Assembly: GCF_003410055.1 (NCBI RefSeq)
Contig: NZ_QUZK01000051.1
Coordinates: 1 to 64,000 of the forward strand
Length of the DNA stretch: 64,000 nucleotides
Origin: Wenzhouxiangella sediminis
GTDB taxonomy: Bacteria; Pseudomonadota; Gammaproteobacteria; Xanthomonadales; Wenzhouxiangellaceae
Reading direction: 5' to 3'
The notes under the pieces were generated by a model. That model worked only from the letters and a program-made list of their open reading frames with translations, was not told the origin of the DNA and searched no databases. A program made the translations under genes and the position numbers. This document shows, in pieces, positions 31,861 through 43,521 of the stretch (position 1 is the first letter of the stretch; each line of letters starts with the position of its first letter).

Positions 31861-32991
31861 ATGACCCATCGTTCCGCATCGCTCGTTCAGCTTGTCCTGC
31901 TTGCGGCCTGTCTGCTTCCCACCACTACCACACAGGCCGGGCCCGGCAGCTGGTCAATCCACAACGTCGGCTGCGATGCCTCCCAACAGCACGCGCTGCA
32001 CCGCGACGACGACGCCACCCTGTGGGTCGGCTGCGGCACCGGCAGCAGCGGGTTCGGGCTGCACCGAAGCACCGACGGCGGTCAGAGCTGGCAGGTACCG
32101 ACGACCAACCCCGCCGGCATCATCGATACCTTTCGTGTTCACGATATCGAACGGGGCCACGACGGCGCCCTGTACCTGGCCGGGACGATCTCCGATGCCG
32201 GCACTCAATACCGCATCATCCGACTCGATACGAGTGGTACCCAACCCTACCCTGCTGAGGCCGCCCTGATCGGCGCGCCGGTGGCCGGCCTCAACGACAC
32301 CATCGGCCACTACGCCGAACTCGACAGCGGCGCAGCCCTGACCGCCTCGCAGACCGGCTGGACCAAGCTGTTCCGCCCCGACTCCACCGTCGGCAGTTCA
32401 GCCCAGGACTGGACCCGCCTGGACGGCATCGAGCCATTCACCAGCCTGATTGCCCACGACGGCGGCTTCTACGGCTCGGGCAGCCGCAACAGCGTCGCGC
32501 CGCGGATCTTCCTGCCATCCCAGACACCCGGTGCCCTGCCTTCAGATCTGGTCGAAGTGATCCTCGACCCAAGCTACGATGGCGAGCTGTGGGGCATCGC
32601 GGTCAGCAACGAGCGCGTCGTCGCCGTGGGCCGGCAGACCACCCCGACCCTGGGCAAGATCTACGTCAGCAGCGGCGACCCCTACAACCCGGCCAACTAC
32701 ACCGTGCACGAGTTCCGAGACGATGGCGACAGCTGGGCGCACGGCGTGTGCATGCGCGGCGACCGCATAGTGGTCGTCGGCCGGCGCTTCCCGTCGGGAT
32801 CACGCGCCCTGGCCTCGACCAACGGCGGCTTGAGCTTCTTCGACATCTCCCCGACAGGCTCCGGCGCCCTCCTCAGCCAGTGCGTTATCGCCCCGGATGG
32901 TGAGCTGACCGTATTCGGGTCCGGTGGCTTCATCGGCGTCTTCGACGGCCTGGTGGCGGGTGATGTCCTTTTTGCAGATCGATTCCAGTAA
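31861..32991 (+). CDS. Secreted Asp-box (BNR-like) propeller protein with LFADRF C-terminal tail
   Basis: 376 residues with a signal peptide (MTHRSASLVQLVLLAACLLP, cleavage near TQA). HRSTDGGQSW and STNGGLSFF are Asp-box (BNR) repeats of beta-propellers, and the protein is rich in short beta-strand/turn blocks. No catalytic motif is visible, so binding or a structural role is likely. The chain ends GDVLFADRFQ, matching the tails at 23.8 and 42.2 kb. The AGATCGCATC stretch before the ATG gives only a weak ribosome site. Probably controlled through site C by the regulator encoded just upstream. Confidence 0.82.
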   Translation: MTHRSASLVQLVLLAACLLPTTTTQAGPGSWSIHNVGCDASQQHALHRDDDATLWVGCGTGSSGFGLHRSTDGGQSWQVPTTNPAGIIDTFRVHDIERGHDGALYLAGTISDAGTQYRIIRLDTSGTQPYPAEAALIGAPVAGLNDTIGHYAELDSGAALTASQTGWTKLFRPDSTVGSSAQDWTRLDGIEPFTSLIAHDGGFYGSGSRNSVAPRIFLPSQTPGALPSDLVEVILDPSYDGELWGIAVSNERVVAVGRQTTPTLGKIYVSSGDPYNPANYTVHEFRDDGDSWAHGVCMRGDRIVVVGRRFPSGSRALASTNGGLSFFDISPTGSGALLSQCVIAPDGELTVFGSGGFIGVFDGLVAGDVLFADRFQ

Positions 32992-33060
32992 GGCATCCAC
33001 CCCATGTCATCCCGCCACCAAGCCTGGAACTCGCGCGTCAAAGTCACTGCGCGGCCCCGT

Positions 33061-33972
33061 TTAGGCCGTTCCAAACACCCATTCAGCCACGAAGTACCAG
33101 GCAGGCACGGTGAGTGCCGACAGCAGGACACCCCAGGCCACCAGCGCCGAGGCCAGCGGCGGTGCCAGGCGGGCTGAGGAGAGCAGGGCCGCGGCGGTGA
33201 TCATCGGCGGCATGGCCGACTCCAGCAGGGCGACCCGGGCGATGTCCGGCCGGGTCCCGAGAAGCAGGATCAGGCCCAGCGCGACCGCCGGCAAAATCAG
33301 CAACTTGCTGGCAAGGCCGATGAACAGCGGCCGGCGGTACTCGTGCACCAGCCGCAAATGGAGACTCATGCCGATGGCGAGCGTGACCAGGGGCAGCAGC
33401 ATGTCGGCGAAATTCCGCGCCAGCTCCATCAGCCAGTCGGGGAACCAGGCGTTGCCGAGCAGCAGTGCGCCCACCAGGGCAATGAAGGGCGGGAAGGTGA
33501 CGATTCGCCGGGCCATGTCGCCCACGGCCGGACGCTGGCCGGTGCCGAACCAGGCCAGCACGAACAGCGCGTGCGTGCATACGATCAGGAAGGATCCGAA
33601 CTGGTCGTAGACCACCGCGTAACGCACCTGCTCCTCGCCCAGAAGCGCCTCGACCAACGGAAACCCGAGGAACGAAGTGTTGCCCAGCGGCAGCAGAAGG
33701 AGCAGAACGGCGACCGCCTCGCGCCGCAGTTCCAGCCAGCGCGCGAGCAGCAGCACCAGGCCCACGCTCACCGCCAGCAAGGTCCACGGCACGATCACCA
33801 GCGGCAACAGCGCCGTGCTGGCCTCCAGCGTGGGCACGTGGATAAAAATGAGCGCGGGCAGGCACAGCATGATGACCACGCGGTTGAGCACTTCCGGCGC
33901 ACTCGCCGGGAAAACACGTGCCAACAGGCGACCGACGACGATCAGCGAGATGATGACGAAATAGGCCGACAT
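33061..33972 (-). CDS. AEC-family (auxin efflux carrier-like) transporter
   Basis: A 303-residue membrane protein with about ten transmembrane segments in two halves, typical of AEC permeases such as malonate/malate carriers. Near the N terminus, LNRVVIMLCLPALIFIHVP matches the family's first half. LPLGNTSFLGFPLVEALLG and ESAMPPMITAAALLSS are the conserved crossover segments. The substrate cannot be told. It is convergent with the Asp-box gene and divergent from the GST gene. Confidence 0.88.
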   Translation of the reverse strand: MSAYFVIISLIVVGRLLARVFPASAPEVLNRVVIMLCLPALIFIHVPTLEASTALLPLVIVPWTLLAVSVGLVLLLARWLELRREAVAVLLLLLPLGNTSFLGFPLVEALLGEEQVRYAVVYDQFGSFLIVCTHALFVLAWFGTGQRPAVGDMARRIVTFPPFIALVGALLLGNAWFPDWLMELARNFADMLLPLVTLAIGMSLHLRLVHEYRRPLFIGLASKLLILPAVALGLILLLGTRPDIARVALLESAMPPMITAAALLSSARLAPPLASALVAWGVLLSALTVPAWYFVAEWVFGTA

Positions 33973-34037
33973 GGCCGCAGATCATACGGTAGATTGGCCG
34001 TCGCAAGGCAATCCCATGGCACAAAGCGGGAAATCTC

Positions 34038-34613
34038 ATGACCATCCAACTCTACGGCACCTACACCTCGCCCTACGTGCGCCATTGCCGCATTGCCCTG
34101 GCCGAGACGGGACAGGATTACGAGCTGATCGAAACCGATTACGCGCAGAGCGCCCGGTTGGCGCCGGCAAAACGGGTACCGTTCCTGAAAGCCGGCGATC
34201 TCGTACTCAACGACTCCCTGTCCATTCTGAAGTTCATCCGCGAGTCGGCACGCCGGGCATTCCTCCCCGATGTGGAGGACTGCGACCTGTTCGCGCTGAC
34301 CAACACGGCCCTGGACACGGCCATCAACCTGTTCCTGCTCGAGAAAGACGGACTCGGGCCCGCGCAGAGCGGCTATCTGGCCCGACAAGCCGCGCGGGTA
34401 CACGACATTCTGGAGGCGCTGGAAGGGCGAGCGGGCGCACTGCCCGCGAAAACCGACCGCTTTACCGACGGCGAGCTGCGACTCGGCTGCTTCCTGGACT
34501 GGGCCCTCTTCCGCGAGCGAATCACCCTGACCGAGCACATCGAGCTAGCCGCCTTCCTCGAGCGCATGAAGGAATACCCGTGCTTCGCCAACACACCGCC
34601 CAGGGTGACCTGA
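34038..34613 (+). CDS. Glutathione S-transferase-like protein
   Basis: A 191-residue protein with an N-terminal thioredoxin-fold half, MTIQLYGTYTSPYVRHCRIA (a Ser/Tyr active-site region near residue 10), and RVPFLKAGDLVLNDSLSIL, where VPFL gives the cis-Pro and NDSLSIL the glutathione-binding Ser. The C-terminal half is helical. It is slightly shorter than typical (200-210). Substrate not predictable. Confidence 0.85.
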   Translation: MTIQLYGTYTSPYVRHCRIALAETGQDYELIETDYAQSARLAPAKRVPFLKAGDLVLNDSLSILKFIRESARRAFLPDVEDCDLFALTNTALDTAINLFLLEKDGLGPAQSGYLARQAARVHDILEALEGRAGALPAKTDRFTDGELRLGCFLDWALFRERITLTEHIELAAFLERMKEYPCFANTPPRVT

Positions 34614-34689
34614 AAGACTTTCGACAGGTATTTCCGGGCTTTCGGTGCTGAATTGCCCCTTCCACAAGATCATTTTCGGGAGGGAAACC

Positions 34690-35436
34690 ATGAAATTCGC
34701 ATCGATCGGCATTGCCTGCTTTGCACTCGCTTTCGTTCCGGCCTTCGCCGACGAGAACGGGGAGGCTGAAGACTGGGTTCAGCGCGTCTACCTGGAATAC
34801 GTCAAGGGCGACATGCACGACGAATATCGTGAAGTCGTCGGCGACTGGAACGAATGCATCACCGAAGCCGATGACAGCATGGAGTGGTGGGTCTTCCGCG
34901 CGGAGACCGGCAACATGAACCGCTACGCCTTTGTGCTGGGCAACCAGCGATGGTCCGAATTCGATTCAGAGACCCCGGAACTGGACGCCTGCTACGAGCA
35001 GTTCAAGGACCGCTATCACGCTGCCGTGGACAAGGTCTACGCCTCGTTCGATATCTACATGGACGAGCACAGCTACCACGTGGATGACGACAAGGACCGC
35101 AAGATCGCCTGGGTGACGACCTTCGAGCTCGAGGACTCCAGGGCCTTCCTGGAAAACGTCAAGAAATATGCTGAAGCCGCCCGCGAGAAAGACTGGCACG
35201 AGCCCTTCTATTTCTACTCGTCGGTGGGCGGCGAGCACCACAGCGGCATCTATGTCGTGTCACCGGCGGCGAGCTTCAGCGAATTCGACGGCGATAACGG
35301 CTTCTGGCAGATGCTCGAGGAGCACTTCGGCGAGGAGGAGTTCAAGAGGATGCGCGAGATCGATCGCGCAGCGATCGCTGACTACTACGCCGATGTCTGG
35401 GTCCGCGTCGACGAACTCAGCCACATGACCGAGTGA
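34690..35436 (+). CDS. Predicted periplasmic protein of unknown function
   Basis: 248 residues from ATG 34690 (GGGAGGG 5-10 bp upstream). A signal peptide, MKFASIGIACFALAFVPAFA, is followed by a very acidic, Tyr/Trp/Glu-rich soluble domain with two similar halves (residues about 20-125 and 135-248), each ending in a FxxM/FKxR-like helix. This could be two ferredoxin-like (dimeric alpha-beta barrel) folds. No known motif. It is separated from the next, convergent gene by a strong hairpin. Confidence 0.7.
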   Translation: MKFASIGIACFALAFVPAFADENGEAEDWVQRVYLEYVKGDMHDEYREVVGDWNECITEADDSMEWWVFRAETGNMNRYAFVLGNQRWSEFDSETPELDACYEQFKDRYHAAVDKVYASFDIYMDEHSYHVDDDKDRKIAWVTTFELEDSRAFLENVKKYAEAAREKDWHEPFYFYSSVGGEHHSGIYVVSPAASFSEFDGDNGFWQMLEEHFGEEEFKRMREIDRAAIADYYADVWVRVDELSHMTE

Positions 35437-35448
35437 CGAAAACCTGCA

Positions 35449-35473
35449 GGGCCCGGGCCGGGTGCCCGGGCCC
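35449..35473. terminator. Hairpin between convergent genes
   Basis: GGGCCCGGG and CCCGGGCCC pair perfectly around a 7-base loop, between the ends of the 34690 and 35489 genes. No T-run, so Rho-independent function is uncertain. Confidence 0.5.
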
Positions 35474-35488
35474 GCTGCCGTGGAGCCC

Positions 35489-38464
35489 TCATTCGCTTCC
35501 GGTCTGGGAAGGCGACTCGCCAAAGTGATTGCGGTAGGCGCGGCTGAAACCGGAAACACTCGAAAAACCGACAGAATAAGCGACGTCTGAAACACTCCTG
35601 CCGTCACCCTGCAGCATCTGGCGAGCCAGCCCGAGCCGCACATCGCGAATGAACTCGCCGGGCGAACGGCCAGTCTCCCGGACCAGGCGCCGGTGCAGCT
35701 TGCTGCGCGACATGTGCATCGACTCTGCCAGGGCGGCCACCGAAAGACCACCGTGTTGCACATTTCGTTCGATCCAAGTTCGCACATCGTCGGCCAGCAG
35801 GGGTTCGGTGGTTGCCGTGGCGACGGCGCTCTCCGCAGTCGACGCCTCTGCGCCTTCCGATCGTTCACCCGCGATTGCCACGGCCGCATCGGCCCGGTGC
35901 CGCTCGCGCAGCACCTGGCTCGTCCGGCGGTCCACTTCCCGATGCAGGTACTGCTGCAGCCGAATGGCCGCGCGATGACGTCGTGCGAGCCAGACAGCCG
36001 CCAGCAGCACAATCGCTCCGATACTCGCAACGCGAACGCTCGTCCGCTCGTATAAATGAGGCGGCACCTCGATATCCATGCTCGCGACCGGACCCGACAA
36101 GCCGCTGTTGGCGTCGACGGCTGCGATTTCGAGCCGATGCCGGCCGGCCCGAACGTTGTCGAAACCCAGGTTACGGTCTTCGCCGACCTCCATCCAGGAT
36201 CCGTCGTCGAAGCGGTAGCGAAAGTAGATCTCCCCGGTCAAGCCGGGCTTGATACCGGTGATCTGCACCGAGAACACGCGTTCGCCAAGCGGCAATTCGA
36301 CGCGATTTCCGGCCGGCAGGGCGGTCCCGTCGGCCAGGCGAAGCTGCTGGATGATCACGCGCGGTGCCCCCTGGTGCTCCTCCACGACGCCTGGATCGAA
36401 TATGGCAATGCCCCCCTGGCCGGGAAACGCCAGGCGTCCGTCGAGAAGTCGAATGCCGGCGTTCTGCACACCGCCGTTGCCTTCCCGGTCGGGGAGGCCA
36501 TCGCTTTCGGTGAATACGCGCGAATAGACGCGCTCCGCACGCCCTTCGAGCACGCGCTCCAGCGACTGTCGGTGCAGCCAGAACACGCCGCTGTTGCTGT
36601 TGAACCAGAATCGTCCCTTGCCGTCGGCCAGCAGGCGATGAAGGCTGTCGGCATAGAGACCCTGACGGCTGTCGAGACAGTCGAAAACAAGCCCGGGGCG
36701 ATGCTCGCGTCGATCGGAGCGGCAAACACCGCTGTCGGCGGTTACGACCCAGAGATGGCCGCTCGAGTCCTGGTAGAGATCGCGAATCCGGTCGCTTGAC
36801 AGACCGTCACCCCGGCCGAACGCCAACACTTCACCACCGGGCGACCGGCGACGCAAACCGTCGGAGTCCGTCCCGAACCAGAGACTGCCACTCTCGGCTT
36901 GGTAAACGGTCTGCACCTGAACCCACTCCGGCAGGGCCAGCGCTTCCTGCATGCTTCGCCAGCGGCCGTCATATCGGAGCCAAACGCCGGTCTGGCTGCC
37001 GATCCAGAGTCCGCCGGAACGGTCCTCGAAAATGCTGCGCACAAGAACATTCCCGAGCACCCGGGGCAATCGTTCCGGCACTTCACATTCACCCGCCTGC
37101 ATCGTGCAGAAGCCACCCTGTCCCACCAGCACGCGCCCTTGCCGAGTGACGGTCACCGTGCCCACGACCTGCCCGGGAGAACCGGCAGCGTGAACACCCC
37201 GAACCACGCCACCGCGAATCTCGGCCAGGGCTCCCGCGCCCACGCTGGCCCAGATTGTGCCGTCTGCGCCCTGGGCCATGCCGTATACCGGACCCTCAGG
37301 CAGTCCGTGCTGCGTGGTAATCGTGTCGAATCGACGCTGACTGACCCGCCACAGCCCGTCACAGAGCGTGGCCAGCCAGACGCCGCCGGTCGAGTCGAAC
37401 GCGAAGTCCCGGATGGGGCATGGCGCCCGGACTACCGACTCGCCGTTCTCGAGCAGGTCGTACTGGCGCACCCGCCACTCTGATCCATGCGGACCGTCAG
37501 CCACCAGGCGGACGTAGCCTGCAATCGGCCCCTCGTTGACGACGCGCCATCCGTCATCGCTCGAGCGCCAGGTGCGCTCGTAGGACTGCACGATCAGTTC
37601 GCCGCCAGGGGCAAACTCCAGATCGTTGACGGTCTTGCCCTCGAAGAGGCGCAGCATACGGCCCTTGTTGCCTTCGATTCGGACCAGGCCGCCCTGCCCC
37701 CCTGCGAACACGACCCCGTCTGAATCGACCGCCAGTGCGCGAACATCACGCAGCGCAATGCCGTCTTCGGCATTCAGGATCTGCTCGACGCCGCCAATGC
37801 CGGCGCGAATTACCCTGCCCGTGCCGGTTCCTGCCCAGATGCCGCCCTCCGGGGCATCGGCAAAGGCCTGGACAGCCTCGCCCTGCAGCGCGGATTCGCC
37901 AACGCTCTGGAAACAGGCACCGCCGCAGGCATGGGCCAATCCCTGCTCGGTGCCCAACCAGAGTCGATCCCGACGGTCGAGATGAAGCTTCAGCACACGC
38001 GGGGCAGGCAACCCCTGCTCGGTCCCGGCAGCGTGAAACTCCCGGCCATCGAAGCTGGCCAGTGCGTACTGCTCGGTGAGCAGCCAGATCAGGCCATTGT
38101 CCTGCTGGATCAGGCGGGTCAGACGATTGCCGGGCAGACCCGGATGGCTGCCGGCACTGTATGTCTTGAATCGGTGACCATCGAAGCGGACCAGGCCATC
38201 GAAGGTGGCGACCCAGAGATAGCCGTGCTTGCCCATCAGCACGTCGGTCGTCCCGTTGACGGGCAGCCCGTCGGCATTGGTCCAGCGATCCAGCAGGTAT
38301 CCCTCGGACAGCCACTCCGGCCGCGCCTGCGCCGGCGCGCCGGTCATCAAATCGCAAAAGCAGATGAACAGAGCGATCAGACCGAGACGGTTGACGGGCA
38401 TGCAGAAAACGACCTGCCAGGCAAAGCGCAACATTCTACCGGCATCTACAGCAGCCGGATTCAC
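35489..38464 (-). CDS. One-component regulator: two-component-type propeller + Y_Y_Y sensor, TM helix and AraC-type DNA-binding domain
   Basis: 991 residues. After a signal-anchor region, residues about 50-720 carry 'two-component regulator propeller' repeats (ADGLPVNGTTDVLMGKHGYL, QDNGLIWLLTEQ, DRSGGLWIGSQTGVW). A Y_Y_Y domain (YFRYRFDDGSWMEVGEDRNL) and one transmembrane helix (about 805-825) follow. A cytoplasmic linker then leads to an AraC-family helix-turn-helix (SVAALAESMHMSRSKLHRRL and SDVAYSVGFSSVSGFSRAYR). There is no histidine kinase or receiver, so the propeller sensor connects directly to DNA binding. Starts at 38464, 38434 or 38401 are all possible; 38401 gives the cleanest signal peptide. 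Confidence 0.88.
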   Translation of the reverse strand: MNPAAVDAGRMLRFAWQVVFCMPVNRLGLIALFICFCDLMTGAPAQARPEWLSEGYLLDRWTNADGLPVNGTTDVLMGKHGYLWVATFDGLVRFDGHRFKTYSAGSHPGLPGNRLTRLIQQDNGLIWLLTEQYALASFDGREFHAAGTEQGLPAPRVLKLHLDRRDRLWLGTEQGLAHACGGACFQSVGESALQGEAVQAFADAPEGGIWAGTGTGRVIRAGIGGVEQILNAEDGIALRDVRALAVDSDGVVFAGGQGGLVRIEGNKGRMLRLFEGKTVNDLEFAPGGELIVQSYERTWRSSDDGWRVVNEGPIAGYVRLVADGPHGSEWRVRQYDLLENGESVVRAPCPIRDFAFDSTGGVWLATLCDGLWRVSQRRFDTITTQHGLPEGPVYGMAQGADGTIWASVGAGALAEIRGGVVRGVHAAGSPGQVVGTVTVTRQGRVLVGQGGFCTMQAGECEVPERLPRVLGNVLVRSIFEDRSGGLWIGSQTGVWLRYDGRWRSMQEALALPEWVQVQTVYQAESGSLWFGTDSDGLRRRSPGGEVLAFGRGDGLSSDRIRDLYQDSSGHLWVVTADSGVCRSDRREHRPGLVFDCLDSRQGLYADSLHRLLADGKGRFWFNSNSGVFWLHRQSLERVLEGRAERVYSRVFTESDGLPDREGNGGVQNAGIRLLDGRLAFPGQGGIAIFDPGVVEEHQGAPRVIIQQLRLADGTALPAGNRVELPLGERVFSVQITGIKPGLTGEIYFRYRFDDGSWMEVGEDRNLGFDNVRAGRHRLEIAAVDANSGLSGPVASMDIEVPPHLYERTSVRVASIGAIVLLAAVWLARRHRAAIRLQQYLHREVDRRTSQVLRERHRADAAVAIAGERSEGAEASTAESAVATATTEPLLADDVRTWIERNVQHGGLSVAALAESMHMSRSKLHRRLVRETGRSPGEFIRDVRLGLARQMLQGDGRSVSDVAYSVGFSSVSGFSRAYRNHFGESPSQTGSE

Positions 38465-38539
38465 GGAAGTTGATCACGGCGTGAGCAGGTGACCTTCTGA
38501 ACGAAAGCACACGCCGGCATCGAGATCGATCCAGGAGAC

Positions 38540-38574
38540 AAAAAAGACCCCGGCACCCAGGGGGAGCCGGGGTC
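38540..38574 (-). terminator. Rho-independent terminator of katG
   Basis: On the minus strand a 9-bp stem GACCCCGGC/GCCGGGGTC is followed by TTTTTTG, 25 bp after the katG stop. Confidence 0.85.
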
Positions 38575-38598
38575 AAGTTGCTGACAGATCTCGCTGGA

Positions 38599-40869
<2,271 letters not shown>

Positions 40870-40880
40870 TCAGCCCTGTG

Positions 40881-40946
40881 ATCATATCGGCTCAGCGTGA
40901 ATTTCTACAATACATTGTTTTCATGTCTTCGATAGTCTGCGCTTAT
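40881..40946 (-). promoter_or_regulatory. Candidate katG promoter with OxyR-like site
   Basis: On the minus strand, TATGAT (40881-40886) and TTGTAG (40905-40910) stand 18 bp apart as -10 and -35. Touching the -35 are two 15-bp windows (40910-40924 and 40932-40946) 7 bp apart, matching 6 and 7 of the 10 fixed positions of the OxyR half-site ATAGnTnnnAnCTAT. Placement and spacing fit OxyR; the match is partial. Confidence 0.45.
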
Positions 40947-41057
40947 AGAAAACAAGCCGGGCTTTTTTCCGGTTTCGCCAACCGCATCACGGGACCAAGA
41001 ATCAGAAAGTGCTAAGGTTTCTCCGAGACCAAGGGGGATTAAACGGAGAGATTCGGA

Positions 41058-42227
41058 ATGCCCCCTGCTAAGCGCCCCTTACCCCGGCAATTCCCCGCGC
41101 TTTCGGCCTTGGTGCTGGTCACGTTCGCCCTGACAGTCGGTCCGGCCCTGGCCCAACAGGGCGGCGGCAGCGTCAGTCTCGGAACGGCAAGCGGCGCGCC
41201 CGGCACCACGGTGTCCGTCGCATTCGAGTTCGACAACACCGAAGACGCCGACGTACTCGAAGCCCGCGCCCGCATCCAGGGCATCGATGCCTTCAGCGCG
41301 GTCGACGTTGGAAATCTCTGCGACTCGTCTGCCGCCCTGATCGTCAGTTGCGTGCTCAACGATACGAACCGACTGGTCGTATCCGCCGCGAACCTGTCGG
41401 GCACTCCGATCGCCTCGTTCACCGGCACGCTAGAACTCAGCATTGCGCCCGATGCCCCGGGCGGCACCGATGTCTTGCTGGAATGGAATGCGCCCCAGGA
41501 TCAGGATCTGCTGTTCACACCGAGCGCCAGCGTCGACGGCCTGGTTTCGATCATCAGCGACGGGCCGCAGGTCGACCTCTCACCGTCATCTCTGGATTTC
41601 GGCGACATCGAAGCCGGCCAGTCCAGCCCGGCCCGGACCGTCCATGTGAGCAACAGCGGCAACGCGGACGGCTTGCAGATCAGCACCGTATCGACTGCAA
41701 GCGCCGATTTCGCCATCAGCCAGGATGACTGCGCATCGACCAGCCTGGCGCAGGGAGAATTCTGCTCGGTCCAGGTTGTCTTTGCGCCCACCACCGACGG
41801 CGCCCTGAACGACTCGCTGTCGGTTGCGACCAATGTCGGCACCATCGCCGCTTCCCTGACCGGAACCGGCACTGCGGCGGGCCTGGCCCCCACCCCGGCA
41901 CCCGGAACGATCGATTTCGGCGTGGTCGGCGTCGGCGACAGCGCCACCGTGGACGGGCAGTTCACCAATGACGGGAGCGCGCCCCTGGACATCGACTGCA
42001 GCCTGGCACCGGCCGATGAGAACTTTCAGACAGTCCCCGTTCCCCTCAGCTTCTCCGATGTCGCACCTTCGGACAGCGTCGACTTCACGCTTACGTTCAC
42101 GCCGACCAGCGGCGAGGAGCAGACCGCCACGATCACTTGTCAATCGAACGCGCTCGACCTGCCCGAATTCGAATACCAGCTGAGCGCGCCCGGCCTGTTC
42201 ATCTTCTCGGACCGCTTCGAGCCATGA
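41058..42227 (+). CDS. Secreted choice-of-anchor D protein with IFSDRF C-terminal tail
   Basis: 389 residues with a signal peptide cleaved near ALAQQ. Residues about 35-165 (VSLGTASGAPGTTVSVAFEF) resemble a cohesin-type beta domain. Residues about 175-270 (LDFGDIEAGQSSPARTVHVS) and 275-375 (IDFGVVGVGDSATVDGQF) are two choice-of-anchor D/Ig-like repeats, as in the end of the giant protein at 23.8 kb. The chain ends LFIFSDRFEP, the third copy of the shared tail. Likely surface-located or secreted; no enzyme motif. The candidate ribosome site GGAGAG is about 8 bp upstream. No TGAAA repeat site was found before this gene. Confidence 0.82.
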   Translation: MPPAKRPLPRQFPALSALVLVTFALTVGPALAQQGGGSVSLGTASGAPGTTVSVAFEFDNTEDADVLEARARIQGIDAFSAVDVGNLCDSSAALIVSCVLNDTNRLVVSAANLSGTPIASFTGTLELSIAPDAPGGTDVLLEWNAPQDQDLLFTPSASVDGLVSIISDGPQVDLSPSSLDFGDIEAGQSSPARTVHVSNSGNADGLQISTVSTASADFAISQDDCASTSLAQGEFCSVQVVFAPTTDGALNDSLSVATNVGTIAASLTGTGTAAGLAPTPAPGTIDFGVVGVGDSATVDGQFTNDGSAPLDIDCSLAPADENFQTVPVPLSFSDVAPSDSVDFTLTFTPTSGEEQTATITCQSNALDLPEFEYQLSAPGLFIFSDRFEP

Positions 42228-42240
42228 AGGCTTCTTCGGC

Positions 42241-42789
42241 ATGAATCGGCGCGTCGCCCTGCTGCGGGGGATCAACGTTGGCGGGCACAACCGCATCCCG
42301 ATGGCCGATCTGCGCGAGCTGTGCTCCGAAATCGGCTGGGGTGAGGTGGCAACCTACATCCAGAGCGGCAATATCGTCTTCGCGTCCGACCGGGAAGCGC
42401 GCACGCTCGAGGACGAACTCCAGGCCGCAATTCGCGATCGCTTCGGGCACGATGTCCACACGCTGGTTCGCACCGGCCGCGAATGGACCAGCCTTCTGTC
42501 TTCCAACCCGTTTCCCGAGGCCAGCGAGGCCGAGGCCAACCGGGTCATGCTCGGGCTTTCCAAAGCGCCGCTCGACCCGCGCGCGGCCGAGGCGCTCCAG
42601 GCCCGCGCCACGGCTGACGAACGCGCCGAGCAGCGCAACGGGGCCCTGTGGCTTCACTTCCCGAACGGCTCTGCGCGCAGCAAGCTCACCCCGGTCGCCC
42701 TCGACCGGCTGGCCGGATCGCCGGTGACGACGCGAAACTGGCGTACTGCCCTGAAACTGATGGAGATGCTCAAAGGCGCCGGCAGCTGA
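42241..42789 (+). CDS. DUF1697 family protein
   Basis: 182 residues matching the widespread DUF1697 family: VALLRGINVGGHNRIPMADL at the N terminus and ATYIQSGNIVFAS are its diagnostic blocks. The C terminus ends TTRNWRTALKLMEML. A small cytoplasmic protein with no established biochemical role. It starts 13 bp after the preceding stop. Confidence 0.9.
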   Translation: MNRRVALLRGINVGGHNRIPMADLRELCSEIGWGEVATYIQSGNIVFASDREARTLEDELQAAIRDRFGHDVHTLVRTGREWTSLLSSNPFPEASEAEANRVMLGLSKAPLDPRAAEALQARATADERAEQRNGALWLHFPNGSARSKLTPVALDRLAGSPVTTRNWRTALKLMEMLKGAGS

Positions 42790-42793
42790 CCGT

Positions 42794-43348
42794 CTATTGC
42801 CTTCGACTCGTTTCCAGGCCGCCGTATCGAACGCGACGCACCAGTACGGCAATACCGCGGGCTCCGAAAATGAGAAAGAGCGCCAGCGCGAGCTCTACGA
42901 GCGTGGCGCTGACGTAAGCCCCGAATTCGCTGGGACCCTGCTCATACGGCAATCGTTCGGCCTGGCTGCGCTCTGCGAGCAGTTGAAACACTAGATCGGA
43001 GATCGCCACCACGAACAGCCACAAACCAATGAGCACTGATCCCGCCTCGACCAGTCTGGCTACCCACACCGACTCTTCACCTTGCTCTCCACCCCCTCGA
43101 ATCACCGTATTGCTTATCGGGGCGGGAAAGAACCACAGGAACAGTCCCGCGCCGATGAATACGGCGGGGCCGCTCAGAAAGTTGAGCAACTGCAATGCGC
43201 CGGAGCTGGACAGAACCAAGGGTGCATAGGCTGCCAAGGTAGAGATGCCATAGACAGCGAGGACGAGCCCGAACAATTTCAAGACGACACGAACGAGACC
43301 ATCGAAGTCGAGAGCCACTCCCTTCTCCACTACTTTCTCCCTGTGCAA
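42794..43348 (-). CDS. Predicted four-TM membrane protein, unknown
   Basis: 184 residues with hydrophobic segments at about 18-43, 52-72, 93-118 and 145-168, and charged loops between. No recognised family. Convergent with DUF1697, stops 4 bp apart. The 170 bp upstream, to the FAD-oxidoreductase stop, shows no feature. Confidence 0.6.
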   Translation of the reverse strand: MHREKVVEKGVALDFDGLVRVVLKLFGLVLAVYGISTLAAYAPLVLSSSGALQLLNFLSGPAVFIGAGLFLWFFPAPISNTVIRGGGEQGEESVWVARLVEAGSVLIGLWLFVVAISDLVFQLLAERSQAERLPYEQGPSEFGAYVSATLVELALALFLIFGARGIAVLVRRVRYGGLETSRRQ

Positions 43349-43521
43349 AAGCCCAATGCCCCCAAGCTACCAAAAAAGTTCAGCCATCGGCCAACCGAGT
43401 TCAGCCCTCCGCTTGGTAACTCGCAGCGATTAAACTGCCCGGCGATGAGCCATGCCACCCGCACCGCTTCCAACCAACCCTTTCCGCGCGCCATCCTGGC
43501 GCGTCGGTGGGAGCAATGCAG

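Noticed and set aside
40910-40946. Fur box or IHF site before katG
   Set aside because: No GATAAT-type triplets at the needed period, and the AT-rich piece fits the OxyR spacing better.
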